DNA of 64,000 nt from Yponomeuta sedellus (GCA_934045075.1 OW203743.1:16611152-16675151); one strand, 5' to 3'; shown: positions 40,913 through 51,149, counted from the stretch's first letter. A program made the numbers and translations. The notes: a model not told the origin generated them from the sequence alone.

Positions 40913-41146
40913 TCGATATCAACCCTTGTATGTCCCCACTGCTGGGGCACGGGTCTTTTCCTGCATCGCAGAAAAGTTAGACCATACTCCACCACGAGGG
41001 CCAAGTCCGGGTTGGTGGAGGATTGTAAGACAGTGGCAGGCCTTACTTTTAGAAGCCGCCCATAAGGCCCCTGACATGGCTTACCGACTGTCATTACATA
41101 ACAGCCGGCAGCAACGGCTTAACGTGCATTCCGAAGCACGGAAAGG
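40913..41146 (-). mobile_element. 5S-SINE, 5'-truncated
   Basis: ATCAACCCTTGTATGTCCCC to CTTAACGTGCATTCCGAAGC. Confidence 0.8.
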
Positions 41147-41709
41147 AATAGGAAGAAAAGTTTTACTATAAAAATGTTAACATTTAATTTTTTTAATTTC
41201 TCTTCGTCCTAGTTCTATTCTATTACACTTGTTTCTGTCACACTTTGCCGAAGCACGTATTCGGGAAATTGTACGTACGTATTACGTATAGTATTATTAT
41301 TCATAACGAGTATCTCCATCTCTGTCTCCCTTGAGGTGTGTTGCCTCACCAATACCTTTGTCCTGTCTCCTTGTCATGTCACTTTTAACCTGACCACGAA
41401 TTAGGAACATTCCACAGGAACGACTGCCTGTTACAGTTTGACTCAGACTAAAGGGCACATCGCAATAATAATAACGACACCAAATAAGACAACATATCGC
41501 TTGTCCTGGGCCTAGATTCGGCTAATGCATTGTGTTACAATGACAACTGCATGAACATGGCTATTTAATTTCGTTGCTGCTTCAAGTCTACGCGCGCACA
41601 TTCATCGAACCTTCTCGGCGTCAATGGTATGAAAAAGCACCCCACGTCAAGCCAGTCATGGTACTATAATGCACTAACAGAATCGATGCCCTGGTCCCGA
41701 CCTAAGACA
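41147..41709. other. Unassigned sequence
   Basis: No gene recognised. Confidence 0.35.
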
Positions 41710-42275
41710 CCTTTTTTAAAAACCTATTTAGAGGCTAAAAATTCCACCCATACCGTGATTCGAACCCGCGACCTCTGGCTATCCGTACCAGCGCTCTTTC
41801 CAACTGAGCTAATGGGTGACTCACCGGCATCAGTGAAATTTCGAACCTCTATACACTATTCTCTGTATTACGTACAGGCAGCGACATCTGTCTGAAGTAA
41901 ATTGCATCACTTACAGCCCCAAATACCTACTTTGCAGTTAGGTTTTTACATCGGAATGATATCGCTGTACCCACATGATTGAATGAGTCGCCCATTAGCT
42001 TAGTTGGAATGAGCGCTGGCACGGATAGCCAGAGGTCGCGGGTTAGAATCCCGGCCTGGGTGGAATTTTTAGCCTCTAAATAGGTTTTTAAAATTGTCCT
42101 TAGCACATTAGTGCATTAAAAATAAAAAATAAAATGTTTAAGACACCTTTGCTAGGTCACATGGCAAGGACATAACAATTGGTAGAGCGCTGGCACGGAT
42201 AGCCAGAGGTTGCGGGTTCGAACCCAGGCATGGGTGAAATTTTTAGCCTCTAAATAGGTTTTTAAAGGACATGAC
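41710..42275. mobile_element. Family T1 cluster: one reverse unit, two plus fragments
   Basis: A reverse unit (41710-41985) runs directly into a plus tRNA-like part (41987-42060) with tail (to 42130). After ~45 bp a second plus fragment follows (42178-42270), which begins in the D-arm (TTGGTAGAGCGC). The repeated GACACCTTT...CTAGGTCAC flanks near 41706 and 42143 may reflect a duplication. Confidence 0.7.
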
Positions 42276-42340
42276 ACTTTATTAGATGGATAGCACTTTA
42301 TTGCACAACAAATAACTACAACCATGAGTCTATATTTCCA

Positions 42341-42686
42341 GCGCTCATGGCCTGGTCGAACCGAGTGATTGGAATCAAGGCGCGGTCAGGCGCAGGATGG
42401 GTGACCGTCCCGTGACTACTGCTAGTGGCATTTTTCCGAGCACTTCCATGCTTCGCAAGGCACGCTAAGATGTTGGTGCCGGCTGTCATGTAATGGCAGT
42501 CGTTAAGCCATGTCACAGGCCTTATGGGCGGCTTGATAACTTCTGACAGTAAGGCCCGCCACTGTCTTACAATCCTCCACCAACCCGGACTTGGCCCCGT
42601 GGTGGAGTTTGGCCTAACCTTCCTACAATGAAAAAGAGACCCGTGCTCCAGCAGTGGGGACATGCAGGGTTGAAATCGATCGATCG
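42341..42686 (+). mobile_element. 5S-SINE with a deletion in the 5S-like part
   Basis: AGCGCTCATGGCCTGGTCG to TTGGAATCAA jumps directly to GGCGCGGTCAGGCGCAGGATGG, so the A-box-like TTAAGCAAC segment is missing. The rest is complete to GGGACATGCAGGGTTGAAATCG. Confidence 0.8.
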
Positions 42687-42696
42687 AAAACTACTG

Positions 42697-42733
42697 AGTC
42701 AAACTACACGTGCGTCGTACGTGTAGTTTGACT
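42697..42733. repeat. Perfect 15-bp hairpin
   Basis: AGTCAAACTACACGT (42697-42711) and its inverse ACGTGTAGTTTGACT (42719-42733) around a 7-nt loop, 10 bp after a 5S-SINE tail made of CGAT repeats. Confidence 0.8.
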
Positions 42734-43037
42734 GTAGATACCCACAGTATTTCAGACACCTCCAATCGCCCTCCACCATGTCACTTGTAATCTGAAAACA
42801 CATTTGTCACATCCCGCCGGCTTGCTGGTTCACTCGCCGGGCGTGTGTAGAAAATCAATAGAATGCTTGCTTCCCATTCGAGTGGCTCTAAAGATTGTTT
42901 TTAATTCGATGCAAAAAAATACTCTCACTTTGACAATGCCCTGAGTTAGGGTTAAGTTGAATGCCTAATTAAAATGGCTCCTTCCAGACCAATCGTTAAA
43001 TATCTGAATCAAGAATGTGCCTCAATGAGCCTCATTA
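42734..43037. other. Unassigned sequence
   Basis: No gene seen. Confidence 0.35.
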
Positions 43038-43775
43038 ATAATGATATTTTAAAAGTCCATCAAAACTAAACGAAAGCCTAAAAAGCAGAGATAAAAAGCA
43101 AAGCTAAATTTTAAGTCACTACGGACCATATGAAACGCAAATTTCCCTATAACACTGGCTGCGTTTCCACGTCTAACAGCCATGGAGATCTGTTGTGTAT
43201 GACATATGCCCCAGAGCGACAGTCCAAGCCGTGGCCCTCAAGCGCCGTCACAACTTCGAAATAAAGGCGTCGCCCTAGACACTCCAAGCTCTGGCAGTCT
43301 ATAGCCAGCGGCACAAAAATATACTTCTCATGAGCTGACTATATTTGCTGTAATTATTGTCTGGCAGCAAATTCCGATGCGGCCCCGCACTAGCAGTGGT
43401 CGATGTCACATGGGAAGGGGCGAACGTGCGAACACACCTAGCGTCCCAAATAGAGTCTCATAAAGTCCCAAGTAAGGTGTACTTACAATAGATGTAGTAA
43501 CAGTAATAAAAGCGTTTTGGGTAACTGTAAGTTCTTATTGTATTTTTAGGAATCAGGCGTGGAAATAATAAAAATGAATGCACTATTTAGAAATTTAATT
43601 CATTGTCATATTTCTGAGCCACCTTCGGGTTAGCCGTAGCGGAGAAAAAGGTAGCCAAAAAACTCCACTCTAACCATCTTATCTCAAATAGTCTTATAAT
43701 AATTTACAAAGCACATAGCACTCTAGTTACCAGGAACACAAATCAAAAGTAACGGAAATACAAGTATAAACTCAC

Positions 43776-43876
43776 CACTGGCGACAAGCCACGACGAACC
43801 TTTCTATGAACCTACTCGAAGCAAAGCCAGACAGCAAAAGAGAGCGAAGCGCGTCGTACGGCGCACGCTTTATATA
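43776..43876 (-). promoter_or_regulatory. Promoter-like segment with splice donor (copy 1)
   Basis: On the minus strand TATATAAAG (43876-43868) is followed after about 90 nt by CGCCAGTG|GTGAGT (donor GTGAGT at 43775-43770). This looks like a TATA promoter, a short non-coding first exon of ~70 nt and an intron start. No ATG lies in the presumed exon. No downstream coding exon was found in the window, so the gene, if real, is unidentified. Confidence 0.35.
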
Positions 43877-44781
43877 GGAACGGTGACGCCATGAGAATGT
43901 TGCCAGTCTTTACACACTATGTAGGACAGTTGTATGTTTGGTTATATTCATTCTAACAAGCTTGCACCTATGTTTATGTAATAGTGTATTATTTTACTCT
44001 ATAAAACTTATAGAAGTTTCGTATCTATGTATAATACTTTATTATAATGATATTTTAAAAGTCCATCAAAACTAAACGAAAGCCTAAAAAGCAGAGATAA
44101 AAAGCAAAGCTAAATTTTAAGTCACTACGGACCATATGAAACGCAAATTTCCCTATAACACTGGCTGCGTTTCCACGTCTAACAGCCATGGAGATCTGTT
44201 GTGTATGACATATGCCCCAGAGCGACAGTCCAAGCCGTGGCCCTCAAGCGCCGTCACAACTTCGAAATAAAGGCGTCGCCCTAGACACTCCAAGCTCTGG
44301 CAGTCTATAGCCAGCGGCACAAAAATATACTTCTCATGAGCTGACTATATTTGCTGTAATTATTGTCTGGCAGCAAATTCCGATGCGGCCCCGCACTAGC
44401 AGTGGTCGATGTCACATGGGAAGGGGCGAACGTGCGAACACACCTAGCGTCCCAAATAGAGTCTCATAAAGTCCCAAGTAAGGTGTACTTACAATAGATG
44501 TAGTAACAGTAATAAAAGCGTTTTGGGTAACTGTAAGTTCTTATTGTATTTTTAGGAATCAGGCGTGGAAATAATAAAAATGAATGCACTATTTAGAAAT
44601 TTAATTCATTGTCATATTTCTGAGCCACCTTCGGGTTAGCCGTAGCGGAGAAAAAGGTAGCCAAAAAACTCCACTCTAACCATCTTATCTCAAATAGTCT
44701 TATAATAATTTACAAAGCACATAGCACTCTAGTTACCAGGAACACAAATCAAAAGTAACGGAAATACAAGTATAAACTCAC

Positions 44782-44882
44782 CACTGGCGACAAGCCACGA
44801 CGAACCTTTCTATGAACCTACTCGAAGCAAAGCCAGACAGCAAAAGAGAGCGAAGCGCGTCGTACGGCGCACGCTTTATATA
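44782..44882 (-). promoter_or_regulatory. Promoter-like segment with splice donor (copy 2)
   Basis: Same TATATAAAG and GTGAGT arrangement 1006 bp further along, in the second copy of the duplication. Confidence 0.35.
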
Positions 44883-45301
44883 GGAACGGTGACGCCATGA
44901 GAATGTTGCCAGTCTTTACACACTATGTAGAACAGTTGTATGTTTGGTTATATTCATTCTAACAAGCTTGCACCTATGTTTATGTAATAGTGTATTATTT
45001 TACTCTATAAAACTTATAGAAGTTTCGTATCTATGTATAATACTTTATTATATGTAGGTAGGTTTAATTAATTTTAAATATAATTCAGCCATACCATAGT
45101 TTTGCTGTATGTACGTTAATTTTTATTTTAATTACGGAACAATTACTTTGCTGTGATACATTTAAGTTTAACCCGAATGGAGAACTGTGCCCCAAGATAC
45201 AATTTAATTTAGTTTGGGGTTCAGAGTTACTTTATACATTGTTATGTTTCATTCTGCTCAATAAACGTTTTTAATTTCATTTCATTTCCATTACGACTAA
45301 A

Positions 45302-45384
45302 TATTCCTTCTTCTTCTTCTTCTTCAGGCTATATTAGTCCACTGCTGGACATAGCCCTCCCCTAATGAACGCCATAGCGCAAGG
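45302..45384 (-). repeat. RTE-type LINE 3' tail, (TTC)n end
   Basis: CTTCTTCTTCTTCTTCAGGC, TATTAGTCCACTGCTGGACA, CATAGCGC. Confidence 0.7.
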
Positions 45385-45492
45385 TTGTACCATCATTGGG
45401 GGGTAATGCCCATAATCCCCAAATATTCCTAACAGTATTAAAATAATAAATAAATAAAGCCTTTACTGTATAACAATAACTAAATTAATAGA

Positions 45493-45856
45493 AGCGCTCG
45501 TGGCCTAGTCGAACCGAGTGATTGGAATCAATCACTTGAGTTAAGCAACAACAGGCGCGGTCAGGTAAAGGATGGGTGACCGTCCCGTGACTAACGCTAG
45601 TGGCATTTTTCCGAGCGTTTGCGAGCTACGCAAGGCACGCTAAGCCGTTGGTGCCGGCTGTCATGTAATGGCAGTACTCAAGCCATGTCAGAGGCCTTAT
45701 GGGCGTCTTGATAACTTCTGACAGAAAGACCCGCCAGTCTTACAATCCTGCACTAACCCGGACCTGGCCCCCGTGCTGGAGTATAGCCTAACCTTCCTGC
45801 GATGCAGAAAGAGACCCGTGCCCCAGCAGTGGGGACATACAAGGGTTGATATCGAA
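45493..45856 (+). mobile_element. 5S-SINE, full length (good reference copy)
   Basis: The 5' end is AGCGCTCGTGGCCTAGTCG. The 5S-like internal control region is GAGTTAAGCAACA (45538-45550), GGCGCGGTCAGGTA (45554-45567) and GATGGGTGACCG (45571-45582), with the same order and spacing as box A, intermediate element and box C of 5S rRNA genes. The 3' end is CCCAGCAGTGGGGACATAC, AAGGGTTGATATCG. No reading frame of note. Confidence 0.9.
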
Positions 45857-47034
45857 ATAAAAAAAAAATAAGGCAACGGAATCATCGTGAGACTGTCAGA
45901 CCCATCGTTACGACTCAGGCCTGGAGGATAAAGAACTGATGGAATGTTTGCCTAAACGAGGTCTCTACGAACAATTTTCTTAACGACTACAGTGTGAAGG
46001 TTCATGGTGGTGAATTAGGAAGCACTAGGAAATGGCGGGTGTAGGATTATGATGTCTCTGGAGCGGTGATTGAAAGGTGAAACTACACGCGATGTACGAT
46101 CGGCTTCACCGCATTTTGCCCCGCGTGTGCTTTTATTTCGCGTGGCATAAGTGCGAAAATCCAACAGCAAAAAACTGTGCTTTTGATGTAGATACAGGTA
46201 CTGTAGCTTCAGCATAGTAGTTCACGTTCAACAGACGGTCACAGCATTATAGTTCTTAGTACACTTGGTATAACGGCGGGATTCGCAGTTTTTGCGCTGC
46301 GCGTAATATCTGTTTCGCGTGTGAAAACTCATTTCCTGGGTTCATTTTGTTTGTGTGCAATTTTAATTCCTGTACACGCGTACGGTAGTTTGGAGATATG
46401 TACTCGTAGGTACAGAAAGCAGTACCTACGCGGGCGGAAAAATATAAAAGTCGGTCTGATGTACATTTCGACCGAGCATAGCTAGAGATAGAAAGGGCAA
46501 ATATGCAGAATCTACTTATTCCACACTGTACGATCTTCTTAAACTCATTGTTAGAACATTTTCGGGGCTTAATCGCGTAGTAATTTATTGCTATTTTACC
46601 TTGACGTTTCGACGACGTTACAGTCATCGTGGTCACGAGAAGACTGATGGTACCCGTTCGCATCTTCGGCTGATGAGGTTTCAGACTACCCTCAATCAGC
46701 CGTCACAAAGCACTACTAGGATTGCGACACACTATGTAGGACGAAAAGCCATGCGACTTTTTTCGACTCGAACACATCTTGATGAACGATTAAGCACCGA
46801 AAATATTCTAACAATGTTTTCAAGTCGCGAAAGTTTAAAATATGTTTTTAAAGTCAAGTTTAACAAATAAATATCTTTATCTTTAGCGCATTGATGCTCG
46901 GGTCGCCCTCTCCTACTGGATGGCTGATGGGATTGCTGACGCCTGCGTGATTTTTTTTATTATTCCGGACATTAACGGTGTGACATTCAATAAATTCTTA
47001 GAATATAATCAAATACAAGGCCAATTAAGGATAA
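45857..47034. other. Unassigned sequence
   Basis: The 135-codon reverse frame (46256-46663) and 89-codon forward frame overlap and show no domain. A CGACGTTACAGTCATCGTGGTCACG stretch near 46613 has the look of a dispersed repeat. No gene called. Confidence 0.35.
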
Positions 47035-47205
47035 GCCAAGTGAGAGGCTTAGGGCGGCTTGAAAACCACTGACAATGAGACCAGCCACTAGTCTTGTAAG
47101 CCTTCACCAATCCGGACTTTGTCCTCGTGGTAGAGTATGGCCTATACCTTCCTCAGGGAGGAGACCCGTGCACCTCGGTTGATATAATGGGTTGAAGATG
47201 TTACA
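47035..47205 (+). mobile_element. 5S-SINE subfamily B, 3' half
   Basis: AAGCCAAGTGAGAGGCTTAGGG to CCTTCCTCAGGGAGGAGACCCG and a GTTGATATAATGGGTTGAAGATG tail. Confidence 0.65.
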
Positions 47206-47489
47206 TTATAATTTACGCATGCTGTGGACACCTATAATTAAGGTAGCATTATTTATATCCTTGGTGCATGTGATTAATACGATGTTTTAATGTATACCTT
47301 GTTGGTGACCCTAAATAAAATAAATAAAAATAAAATAAAAGATGATGATGATGACAAGGCCAAGGCTTTTATACCGTAAAAATAAGCAACTTGGACATAG
47401 AAAATATATGTTTCTTAGTTATACCTATATAGTACTCGTATGTTAGAGTTATTTGTTCTTGCTTGTTTCTGTTATTTTATTTACATAAA

Positions 47490-47905
47490 CTTCTTCTTCT
47501 TCAGGCTATATTATGTAGTCCACTGCTGGACATAGCCCTCTCCCAATGAGCGCCACAGCTCCCTGTCTTCAGCTTGCCGCATCCAGCATCTGCCGGCAGT
47601 TTTTCGCATATCGTCATCCCACCTAGTCGGAGGGCATCCTACGCTACGTTTGCCGAGTCGCGGTCTCCACTTAAGAACACGGTTGTCGATTCTTTGCTAG
47701 ATATGGCCAGACCACTGCCACTTCAGCTTGCTGATTCTCTGAGTTTTTTCGATAGCTTTGGTTCTCTGTCGGATGCATTCGTTTCGAATCCTATCCTTCA
47801 GAGAAAGTCCGAGCATAGTTCTCCCCATAGCTCGCTGAGCAACTTTGAACTGGTGGATCAGCCCTTTCGTGAGTATCCATGTCTCTGCTTCGTAGGTCAT
47901 CATCA
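47490..47905 (-). pseudogene. RTE-type LINE C-terminus and 3' end
   Basis: In reverse: ATYEAETWILTKGLIHQFKV, QRAMGRTMLGLSLKDRIRN, QRTKAIEKTQRISKLKWQWS-GH, then after frame changes KRSVG, PTRWDDD and the 3' tail with GTCCAGCAGTGGACTAC and GAAGAAG. This is the longest copy of the family here and is inactive. The forward 116-codon frame is a shadow. Confidence 0.75.
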
Positions 47906-48340
47906 TCATTTATATAAACGCTAATGGAAAATCCTGTGTGTATGCATCTATGTGTGTGTGTGTGTTTGTATTATGCTTGTAAAAGGATGCTGTCCTTACG
48001 TCTGGCCGTCAATTAAACCCAGCTTATTGATTTATAAAGGGTGCTTTTATGTTGTTCCTGCCATAAATCCTAAGCAATAAAATTTTAATAGTTAGTCAGC
48101 GACACGATAAGAAAACGACCCCTCCTCAACGCAAAATTACATTTTAGCTGACCGATAAGTTTATATTACACAGATATTAACTCGACATAATACAACATAC
48201 AAACTGGCAAATAAAAGCCTTTATCGCGTTGTTTACACGCGGTTGTCGTTAATGTTCGGAATTGGTTACGATACGCAATCTAGGATCTATGCTTAAAGCA
48301 CCATGCTATTGACGAAACAGCTGCACATCAAGTAAAGCTT
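47906..48340. other. Unassigned sequence
   Basis: A short (TG)n near 47948-47970; no gene. Confidence 0.35.
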
Positions 48341-48541
48341 TCATGTAATGGCAGTCGTTAAGCCATGTCAGAGGCCTTGAGGGCGTCTTGATAACTTCTG
48401 ACAGTAAAGCCCGCCACAGTCTTACAATCCTCCACCAACCCGGACTTGGCCCCCGAGGTGGAGTATGGATGGCCTAACGTTCCTGCGATGTAGGAAGAGA
48501 CCCGTACCCCAGCAGTGGGAACTAATAAAGGTTGATATCGA
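48341..48541 (+). mobile_element. 5S-SINE, 5'-truncated
   Basis: TCATGTAATGGCAGTCGTTAAGCC to GTACCCCAGCAGTGGGAAC. Confidence 0.8.
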
Positions 48542-48671
48542 AACACACACTTTAAAGAAAGATCAGAAACTTTCAGAAAGAAAACTCCGGAATCACTTGC
48601 TTTATTTTTGGCCGGAAGAGTCCGACTAGGTTTCGATCTTATATGAAGACCTTAAATTCAAGTAAGTGATT

Positions 48672-48942
48672 CCACTAGTGGCGTTTTTCCGAGCGCTTCC
48701 GTGCTTCGCAAGGCACGTTAAGCCGTTGGTGCCGGCTGTCATATAATGGCAGTCGTTAAGCCATGTCAGAGGTCTAATGGGCGGTTTCATAACTTCTGAC
48801 AGTAAGGCCCGCTACTGTCTTACAATCCTCCACCAACCCGGACTTGGCCCCCGTGGTGGAGTATGGCCTTTCTTCCTGCGATGCAGGAAGAGACCCTTAC
48901 TCCAACAGTGGGGACATACAAGGGTTGATAACGGTAACGAAA
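48672..48942 (+). mobile_element. 5S-SINE, 5'-truncated
   Basis: CACTAGTGGCGTTTTTCCG to GGGACATACAAGGGTTGATAACG. Confidence 0.8.
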
Positions 48943-48954
48943 ACATCCAATTAT

Positions 48955-49042
48955 GATTTTTTTTTGTCCGCAACCGGGGATCGAACCCGGGACCTCTCGC
49001 TTGGTAGGAAGGTGCGTTACGGCTGCGCTACAGAAACCGTCA
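48955..49042 (-). mobile_element. tRNA-like SINE head, family T4
   Basis: Reverse B-box GGGGATCGAACCC, then GACCTCTCGCTTGGTAGG and a degenerate A-box, preceded by a T-run. Confidence 0.55.
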
Positions 49043-49479
49043 AATATAGATGGCCAAGCTACTTTCAAATTACATAACAACTAATAACAAATGTGCTTAC
49101 TTCTGGGTAACAGTTTTTATCTTAAGATTATGTTTAAAACAAGACTGTATATTTCTGTATTCCACAACTATACTGTTAACAGCTCCTGTAAGAGATAGCT
49201 GGGAACTGCGGTACATTTTTAACACGTCTGCCTGTTCGGTTACGATTGCCGGCCGCTTTTACGGCTCGCCCTCCATAATTTAGCTCGAACCGACATGCGG
49301 GAGTTACACCGAAGTATCCATGGACATATCACGCAAAGACAGAGCGAAATTTCGTCGAACGAAATATCGCTGAAACGCGACACGGCCAATTCAATTTTGT
49401 TTATTATTACAACCTGGCCCTACAAACTTTATTTTGCCATACTATTGAAATATATCCTTTACAAATAATAAGAACTGGA
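49043..49479. other. Unassigned sequence
   Basis: No gene recognised. Confidence 0.35.
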
Positions 49480-49902
49480 ACGACTTCAGGTGTTGTTTTA
49501 TTTGTAGATAGTTAGTATAATAAAACAGAAAAACTGGATAAAAACGGATATTTAAAAACCTATTTAGAGGCTAAAAATTTCACCCATGCCGGGATTCGAA
49601 CCCGCAACCTCTGGCTATCCTGGCACGGATAGCCAGAGGTTGCGGGTTCGAATCCCGGCATGGATGAAATTTTTAGCCTCTAAATAGGTTTTTAAATTTG
49701 TTCCTTAGCACGGGTTAGTGCATTAAAAATAAAAATAGTATAAAAACGGATAAGCAAGTAAAATAGTCAGATCTGGTCGAAGGGTAAAGTAGTAGTGATG
49801 AAAAATGAGGGAAATCGAAAAATGTGTGACATAATTTAAATATTTGAAAATGATAGATAGAAAAAGAAATAAAAATGGTGTAAAGAGGTTTGCACCGTTA
49901 CA
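49480..49902. mobile_element. Second solo-LTR-like element, split by a T1 fold-back
   Basis: AACTGGAACGACTTCAGGTGTTG, then the inserted T1 palindrome, then GTCAGATCTGGTCGAAGGG to TTTGCACCGTTACA. Matches 17079-17350, but the 5' ~35 bp (TGTAACGGT) are not recognisable. Confidence 0.65.
49551..49739. mobile_element. Family T1 fold-back palindrome with 13-bp target duplication
   Basis: A minus arm (TTTAAAAACCTATTTAGAGG to CTCTGGCTATCC) and a plus arm (GGATAGCCAGAGG to CTCTAAATAGG and A-rich tail) are near-perfect inverse copies of the T1 body and half tRNA-like region. The palindrome is centred near 49620 with arms of ~70 bp. Exact ATAAAAACGGATA flanks lie at 49538-49550 and 49740-49752. Confidence 0.85.
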
Positions 49903-49911
49903 CTATTGACA

Positions 49912-50253
49912 TGGTATGAACCCTTTGTAAGTCCCTACTGCTGGGGCACGGGTCTCGTCCTGCATCGCAGGAAGTTTAGGCCATACTCCAAGATGGGTGC
50001 CAAGTCTGGGTTGGTGGAGGATTGTAAGACAGTGGCGGGCCTCACTGTCAGAAGTTATCAAGCCGTCAATAAGGCCTCTGTCACGGCTCAAAGACTGCCA
50101 TTACATGACAGCGGGCACCAACGGCTTAGCGTGCCTTGTGAAGCACGGAAACGCTAAAAAAATGCCACTAGCGGTAATTACGGTATGTTCGTCCAGCACT
50201 TAACCGCGAATGTTGTTGCTTAACCTTAATTATTGATTCAAATCACTCGGCCA
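49912..50253 (-). mobile_element. 5S-SINE, near full length
   Basis: GAACCCTTTGTAAGTCCCTAC to TGATTCAAATCACTCGG. The 5S-like region is degenerate (CCGCGAATGTTGTTGCTTAACC). Confidence 0.75.
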
Positions 50254-50261
50254 CAGTATCA

Positions 50262-50463
50262 GTGAAATTTCGAACCTCTTTCAATAATGCCGGTGAGTCG
50301 CCCATTAGCTCAGTTGGAAAGAGCGCTGGCACGGATAGCCAGAGGTCGCGGGTTCGAGTCCCGGCATTGGTAGAATTTTTAGCCTCTAAATAGGTTTTTA
50401 AAATTGTCCTTAGCACGGGTTAGTTGCATTAAATTAGCATTAAAAATAAAAATAGTATAATCA
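50262..50463 (+). mobile_element. Family T1 unit, 5'-truncated
   Basis: ATCAGTGAAATTTCGAACC, complete tRNA-like part (50298-50372), tail with duplicated GCATTAAATTAGCATTAAAAAT. Confidence 0.8.
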
Positions 50464-50477
50464 ATTTTCAGATGTCC

Positions 50478-50560
50478 TAAGTATACCCAAAAAAATCACA
50501 GAAATCGGTGAAGCCGTTTCGGAAGAGTTCTTGAACAAACACTGTGATTCGAGATCTAAT
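50478..50560 (+). repeat. Dispersed retroposon fragment
   Basis: CCTAAGTATACCC...ATCGGTGAAGCCGTTTCGG, the pattern of 20008-20190. Confidence 0.45.
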
Positions 50561-50599
50561 ATATTAAATAAAAACTACTTAATGAACGCAAAAAAAGCT

Positions 50600-51085
50600 T
50601 TGCGTTTACGTAATGAGATGGCTTATGCAGCGTCTAGGGGTACCTTCACTTACACTAGATGTAAAGGTGGAAGGACTACTCGAACGCTGCAGTTGTGGAA
50701 CACTGGAACATAGTTTTTTAGAAAAAGTAGGCTTGTCCATCACCTGTTTACAGTCTATTTATTCTTACTTGTCCAATTTAGTAAACAAGATTCTAACCTT
50801 AAAATTAAGATTAGATGCCTAAACTAGACGTTTTCTCGCAAATTCATGAACTATCACGAACTATGTTTATAAAATTGACAGCGTGTTATCTAAAAGAGTG
50901 TTCCAGGTTACTTCATTTATGGAAATATGGCAGTTTTGGACTTTAAAGTCACAGTTTAAGGGTAGAATCTTCGTTACTAAATTGGACAAGTAAGAATAAA
51001 TAGACTGTACCGTCCTGACAGGTTAGTCGGCCTAGACCAATACGCGTGGAGCCAAGCAATTGCAGGTTTCCTCTGCAGTGGTACC
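50600..51085 (-). mobile_element. Family T2 SINE interrupted by a MITE
   Basis: T2 3' part 50600-50750 (AATGAGATGGCTTATGCAGC to CCATCACCTGTTTA) continues at 51008 (TACCGTCCTGACAGGTTAGTCGG) after removal of the inserted MITE and one TA. Confidence 0.65.
50751..51007. mobile_element. Tc1/mariner-type MITE, second copy
   Basis: 257 bp, CAGTCTATTTATTCTTACTT to AAGAATAAATAGACTG, flanked by TA (50749-50750 and 51008-51009). The terminal inverted repeats are about 50 bp and nearly perfect. Inverted relative to 1644-1897. Confidence 0.85.
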
Positions 51086-51149
51086 CCAGTGGCTAGAGCA
51101 ATGTACGTCAATGGTTTCGGTTTTAATATATTACGTAAAGAAGAAGCTA

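Larger units (their letters stand above)
43038..45049. repeat. 1006-bp tandem duplication (two near-identical copies)
   Basis: Copy one 43038-44043 and copy two 44044-45049 match at a constant offset of 1006. The trinucleotide ATA sits at all three boundaries. I noticed only one difference by eye (ATGTAGGACAG against ATGTAGAACAG). Each copy holds a reverse LINE-3'-end-like segment (AGCCACCTTCGGGTTAGCC, GGAGAAAAAGG) and a minus-strand promoter-like segment. Either very recent or an assembly duplication. Confidence 0.9.

Noticed and set aside
46256..46663. 135-codon reverse frame
   Set aside because: No recognisable domain, and an opposed forward frame overlaps; not supported.
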